NCBI GenBank assembly: GCA_023458755.1
Contig: JAEWYE010000079.1
Span: 1 to 41,222 of the forward strand
Direction of reading: 5' to 3'
DNA from: Bacillota bacterium
Lineage (GTDB): Bacteria > Bacillota > Clostridia > Oscillospirales > Acutalibacteraceae
DNA length: 41,222 nucleotides
Numbering within the stretch: position 1 is the first letter of the stretch; each line of letters begins with the position of its first letter. Positions 37,717 through 41,222 of this stretch are shown piece after piece. Made by a program: the position numbers and the translations under genes. The notes below the pieces were generated by a model. It was not told where the DNA came from. It saw nothing but the letters and a program-made list of their open reading frames with translations, and ran no database searches.

Positions 37717-37733
37717 AAAAATTGAGTGTAAAT
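37717..37733 (+). repeat. 17-bp element before the second binding-protein gene (copy 2)
   Basis: AAAAATTGAGTGTAAAT is the second copy of the element at 36194-36210. Here it lies about 60 bp further from the start codon, because a segment carrying a TATAAT box separates it from the gene. Confidence 0.6.
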
Positions 37734-37771
37734 AGCAGAGACAATTCCTTTCATCCAAATAAGGCTTTGGC

Positions 37772-37777
37772 TATAAT
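37772..37777 (+). promoter_or_regulatory. Predicted -10 box before binding-protein copy 2
   Basis: TATAAT lies 33 bases before the start codon, with no good -35 box. Together with the hairpin at 37589 this suggests that copy 2 and the permeases can be transcribed separately from copy 1. Confidence 0.45.
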
Positions 37778-37809
37778 ACATATAAAATAAAACATATGGA
37801 GGAGAGAAA

Positions 37810-39159
37810 ATGGTAAAATTCAAAAAAAGCATTTCAATTGTACTCGCGTCTCTTATGGCTATTAGCTGTGCTGCTTGCAGCACAGACACAAACTCAGGTA
37901 CAAGTACAGCCGCAAGTACCGCGGCCTCTTCATCAGTAGAAGTAGGTTCAAGAGATGTATCGCTTCGTTTCAGTTGGTGGGGCGGCGACGCAAGAAACAA
38001 GGCAACGCTCGAAGTGATCAAACAATTCGAAAACAAGTATCCCAAAATAAAAATCGAAGCAGAATATGGAAGCAGCGACGGGTATAACGACAAGCTTGCC
38101 ACTGAGCTCAGTGCAGGAACGGCACCGGATATTGTTCAGGTTGATCCATCCTATTTCCCAACATACTATAAAACCAATAAAGATTATTTTATCGATTTAT
38201 CAAAACAAAAGATCGATTTATCCGGTTACGAAGCAGAATATCTGAAGAGCAATGGTAACTATGACGGTAAGCAGGTTGGTTTGCCTACAGGTGTTTCCGG
38301 AACCTCAATTATTGAGAATTCGGATTTGGCTGCAAAAATAGGCGTTGATTTAGCAAAAGATTATACTTGGGATGATCTTATTACAATGGGACAAAAGGTA
38401 AAAAGCAGTGACAAGAACAGCTACTTGCTGGCTGCCAACCTTTCCTATATCTCTGACGGTTTGCTCCGTCCGTATCTCCTTGAACTGACAGGTAAACCGT
38501 TGATCGTTGACAGTGAGAAGCAACTTGGCGTTACGCAGGATGATCTTACAAAAGGTTTAACCTTGATTAAAAGTTTGTATGACAATAACGTCCTTCCGCC
38601 AGAATCTCACATGTCTTCCTATGAAGGCGACAACATTCCGAAAGATCCGAACTGGATTTCCGGTAAATATGTTGCGGGTATATGTGTAACATCAACTGCA
38701 AAAGTACTTGCAGCGGCCAATGCAAATGCAAAATTTGTTGCTGCTAAGCTTCCACAGATTAAAGATGGCAAAGATCAAGGCTATTGTGCTTCCTGTCCGC
38801 AATTAATGTGTGTAACCTCAAAATCACAATACTCCCCAGAAGCGGTGGCATTCCTTGATTATTTCTTTAACAATGCAGATGCTGCAAAGACATTAGGCGC
38901 ACAGCGCTCTATTCCGGCAGTCAAAGCTGCCCGTCAGATTGTTCAAGACAACAAGCTGGCTGATACATTAACAGTAGATACAGTAAACACCTGCCTTTCT
39001 TATAAAGGTACGCTTGTTATCGGATATTCTTCTACTGCTGAAGTAAAGAGCATTTTGTCCGATGCGATTTCATCTGTTTCTTATGGCAAAAGCACTCCGG
39101 CTGCAGCGGCCGCAAGTACATATTCTCTGCTGAAAAATTACCTTGCAAATCAAAAATAA
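37810..39159 (+). CDS. Sugar-binding lipoprotein, tandem copy 2
   Basis: A 449-residue paralogue of the preceding binding protein, same family and same likely ligand class. The signal MVKFKKSISIVLASLMAISC leads to AAC with the lipidated Cys at 23 and a longer Thr/Ala/Ser linker. The mature protein shares long identical stretches with copy 1, for example the CASCPQLMCVTSKSQY region with its three Cys. GGAGGAG precedes the ATG. Its own predicted promoter and its place directly before the permeases suggest it may be the main partner of the transporter, with copy 1 regulated differently or tuned to another sugar. Confidence 0.9.
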   Translation: MVKFKKSISIVLASLMAISCAACSTDTNSGTSTAASTAASSSVEVGSRDVSLRFSWWGGDARNKATLEVIKQFENKYPKIKIEAEYGSSDGYNDKLATELSAGTAPDIVQVDPSYFPTYYKTNKDYFIDLSKQKIDLSGYEAEYLKSNGNYDGKQVGLPTGVSGTSIIENSDLAAKIGVDLAKDYTWDDLITMGQKVKSSDKNSYLLAANLSYISDGLLRPYLLELTGKPLIVDSEKQLGVTQDDLTKGLTLIKSLYDNNVLPPESHMSSYEGDNIPKDPNWISGKYVAGICVTSTAKVLAAANANAKFVAAKLPQIKDGKDQGYCASCPQLMCVTSKSQYSPEAVAFLDYFFNNADAAKTLGAQRSIPAVKAARQIVQDNKLADTLTVDTVNTCLSYKGTLVIGYSSTAEVKSILSDAISSVSYGKSTPAAAAASTYSLLKNYLANQK

Positions 39160-39186
39160 GGAAATGGATTAAGCTGCGAAGAAGAT

Positions 39187-39214
39187 GGGATATCCTATCA
39201 TATTAGGATATCCC
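39187..39214 (+). other. Hairpin between binding-protein copy 2 and permease
   Basis: GGGATATCCTA and TAGGATATCCC form a perfect 11-bp stem with a 6-base loop, followed by TTCGTTTT. It lies 27 bp past the binding-protein stop and 40 bp before the permease start. A partial terminator that lowers permease expression is the likeliest role. Confidence 0.7.
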
Positions 39215-39253
39215 TTCGTTTTAAGGTTAACTCCGATAGAAAGGTTGACATCG

Positions 39254-40156
39254 ATGACATCAAAACCTGTAAAAGCTTCAAGATATACCAAAAGAGATTG
39301 TCAGGCATTTTATTATATTGCACCATGGATACTGGGATTTTTAGTGCTCCAATTATACCCGTTTATTAGCTCCTTGGTTTATTCCTTCACAAATTATACA
39401 ATTGGCTCCAAACTGACTTTTGTAGGACTCAAAAATTATATTGACCTGTTTACCATTGACCGAGATTTTATACCATCTTTAAGAGCAACATTACTGTACA
39501 CACTTATGACTGTGCCGGGAAAGCTCATCCTCGCGCTGATTATCGCAGTACTTATGAATCGAAAATCAAGAGGGATTAACTTTCTAAGAACTCTATATTA
39601 TATACCGTCCTTATTTGGTGGCAGCGTTGCTGTCGCACTCCTTTGGAAAATCATGTTTATGGATAACGGAATCATCAACGCTCTGATACATAAAATGGGT
39701 ATCCCCCCAGTTATGTGGCTGGGTGACCCAAACACTGCATTACCGACAATATGTATGCTGGAAATTTGGCAGTTTGGCTCCTCAATGGTTATGTTTTTAG
39801 CGGCTCTCAAACAAGTGCCGGCTTCACTTTATGAAGCGGCAAGTATCGATGGCGCGGGGAAAGTGAAACAATTTTTCAGTGTCACACTGCCCCAAATCAC
39901 TCCGATTATCTTTTTCAATATGATTATGCAGACGATTCAGGCACTTCAGAATTTTACATCCGCGTTTGTTGTGACAAACGGGGGACCGCTCAAATCCACC
40001 TATCTTTTGGGCATGAAGCTTTATAATGAAGGCTTCAGCTACTTTAGAATGGGATATGCAAGTGCTATTTCCTGGATTGTATTCTTGATAATTATGATTA
40101 TTACATCTTTACTGTTCAAATCATCTTCCGCATGGGTATTTTATGAAGATAACTAA
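39254..40156 (+). CDS. Sugar ABC transporter permease, MalF type, module 3
   Basis: A 300-residue permease with about six helices and the coupling signature YEAASIDGAGKVKQFFSVTLP. ATG 39254 (MTSKPVK) is chosen because AAAGG is about 9 bases upstream; the frame stays open back to 39185, but that part overlaps the intercistronic hairpin and encodes no recognisable protein. It pairs with the MalG-type protein encoded 15 bp downstream. As in the GH65 operon, no ATPase gene follows. Confidence 0.9.
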   Translation: MTSKPVKASRYTKRDCQAFYYIAPWILGFLVLQLYPFISSLVYSFTNYTIGSKLTFVGLKNYIDLFTIDRDFIPSLRATLLYTLMTVPGKLILALIIAVLMNRKSRGINFLRTLYYIPSLFGGSVAVALLWKIMFMDNGIINALIHKMGIPPVMWLGDPNTALPTICMLEIWQFGSSMVMFLAALKQVPASLYEAASIDGAGKVKQFFSVTLPQITPIIFFNMIMQTIQALQNFTSAFVVTNGGPLKSTYLLGMKLYNEGFSYFRMGYASAISWIVFLIIMIITSLLFKSSSAWVFYEDN

Positions 40157-40171
40157 GGGGGTAACAAAATA

Positions 40172-41020
40172 ATGGGTCGTCAATCAAAAAAAATAGTCGG
40201 AACTAGCTTTCTAGTACTTATATTCGTCATTATGGGTGTCCTTTTGCTATTCCCAATCCTGTGGATGATCATGGCCTCCTTCAAGACGAATCCAGAGATA
40301 TTCGGTTCTACTAATTTATTTCCAAAAAGTTTTAATCCAGCCAGTTATATACAGGGCTGGCAGGGCAACGGGCAGTATGACTACGGAAAATTTTTCATAA
40401 ATACCTTTTTACTTGTTATTCCTACGACAGTATTTACGGTTATTTCCAGCTCTTTTGTTGCCTATGGCTTTGCCCGTTTTCGGTTTCCAATGAAAAAACA
40501 GCTCTTTGCACTGCTGATTTCAACCTTAATGCTGCCAAATGCGGTTATTATCATTCCACGCTATACACTGTTCAATAAATTCGGTTGGATCAATACTTAT
40601 ATGCCGTTCTATGTTCCGGCAATACTTGCCTGCTATCCGTTTTTTGTTTTTATGCTGGTGCAGTTCATGCGCGGTCTGCCAAAAGATTTGGATGAATCTG
40701 CGTACCTTGACGGGTGCGGCACTTTGCGCGTATTTACATCAATCTTACTACCATTACTGAAACCCGCACTCTTTTCAGCCGCTTTATTTCAGTTCATTTG
40801 GACATACAACGATTATTTCAATCCGTTGATTTTCATAAATTCAGTATCAAAATATACCATTTCACTTGCACTGCGTATGTCTGTCGATGCGGAATCCATC
40901 GTCGTTTGGAGCAATGTTATGGCTATGTCTTGCCTTTCTGTAATCCCACTTGTCGTTCTCTTCTTCGTGGGACAGAAATATATGGTTGAAGGTATTGCAA
41001 CCACCGGCATGAAAGGCTGA
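40172..41020 (+). CDS. Sugar ABC transporter permease, MalG type, module 3
   Basis: A 282-residue permease of the MalG class with six predicted helices, the motif LDESAYLDGCGTLRVFTSIL followed by LPLLKPA (coupling helix), and a family-typical C-terminus ending GIATTGMKG. AAGGGGG lies about 9 bases before the ATG. It is the last recognised gene of module 3. Confidence 0.9.
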   Translation: MGRQSKKIVGTSFLVLIFVIMGVLLLFPILWMIMASFKTNPEIFGSTNLFPKSFNPASYIQGWQGNGQYDYGKFFINTFLLVIPTTVFTVISSSFVAYGFARFRFPMKKQLFALLISTLMLPNAVIIIPRYTLFNKFGWINTYMPFYVPAILACYPFFVFMLVQFMRGLPKDLDESAYLDGCGTLRVFTSILLPLLKPALFSAALFQFIWTYNDYFNPLIFINSVSKYTISLALRMSVDAESIVVWSNVMAMSCLSVIPLVVLFFVGQKYMVEGIATTGMKG

Positions 41021-41024
41021 TCAT

Positions 41025-41066
41025 CCTAACTTTATTGCACCTGTAAGGCGGTGTAATAAAGTTAGG
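41025..41066 (+). terminator. Hairpin after the module 3 transporter genes
   Basis: CCTAACTTTATTGCACC pairs with GGTGTAATAAAGTTAGG (17 bp with one G-U pair, 8-base loop), starting 5 bp past the permease stop. There is no T-run, so it may be a weak terminator or an mRNA-stabilising end with readthrough into downstream sugar genes beyond the window. Confidence 0.6.
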
Positions 41067-41099
41067 GCACCTTAGAAATAATAGTGAGGAGATTGAAGT

Positions 41100-41216
41100 T
41101 TGAAACACTGTAATTTGAGCACCATCCCAAAAGGGACGCAACAAATTAGACCGCCCAGAGGCAGCCAAAAAAGCAGTAATGTCAATCAGGGAACTGGTGC
41201 AACAGACACAATATAG
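41100..41216 (+). CDS. Possible short ORF at the right edge, uncertain
   Basis: A TTG codon at 41100 has GAGGAG at about 41086-41091 and opens a 38-codon frame that starts LKHCNLSTIPKGTQQ and ends at 41216. No family is recognised. A second frame, open from about 41117 to the edge (contains RPEAAKKAVMSIRELVQQ), looks more protein-like but has no start with a ribosome binding site. The window ends too soon to decide. Confidence 0.15.
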   Translation: MKHCNLSTIPKGTQQIRPPRGSQKSSNVNQGTGATDTI

Positions 41217-41222
41217 CCCTGC

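Overview
The window looks like a stretch of a Clostridia chromosome, most likely from the Ruminococcaceae/Oscillospiraceae side. The reasons are strong GGAGG-type ribosome binding sites, a moderately AT-rich sequence, lipoprotein solute-binding proteins, YesM/YesN-type two-component systems, carbohydrate ABC transporters without their own ATPase, and (N/S)PxTG cell-wall sorting signals. This placement is inference. No rRNA, tRNA, CRISPR array or complete insertion sequence was seen.

Left part (1-13.5 kb): a cluster of short hairpins at the edge, a MalT-like LuxR regulator (minus) divergent from a large repeat-rich surface protein (plus), a small peptide deformylase-like gene, and a very large wall-anchored GH85 endo-beta-N-acetylglucosaminidase (minus). 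Next to it lies a 52-codon remnant of a chemotaxis receptor.

Middle part (13.6-24.7 kb): a minus-strand operon for an alpha-glucoside-like sugar, in the order binding protein, two permeases, GH65 phosphorylase, beta-phosphoglucomutase, DUF4432 mutarotase-like protein. It diverges from a YesM/YesN sensor kinase-regulator pair that very probably controls it. The logic is uptake, phosphorolysis to beta-glucose 1-phosphate plus sugar, then conversion to glucose 6-phosphate.

Right part (25-41 kb): a complete RbsA/RbsC/RbsB-type transporter operon, followed by a second response regulator-kinase operon whose third gene encodes a full-length RbsA-like protein with both nucleotide-binding sites destroyed. 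The kinase of that operon has almost no extracellular domain. This kinase plus dead-ATPase arrangement is the best candidate for an undescribed system in the window. Last comes a third regulator-kinase pair leading into two near-duplicate binding proteins and two permeases.

The overall theme is three consecutive sugar-sensing modules, each a two-component system beside an ABC importer. Two of the importers (MalF/MalG type) have no ATPase gene here and must borrow one. Intercistronic hairpins sit next to the binding-protein genes in all three modules, which suggests a shared way of setting binding protein to permease ratios.
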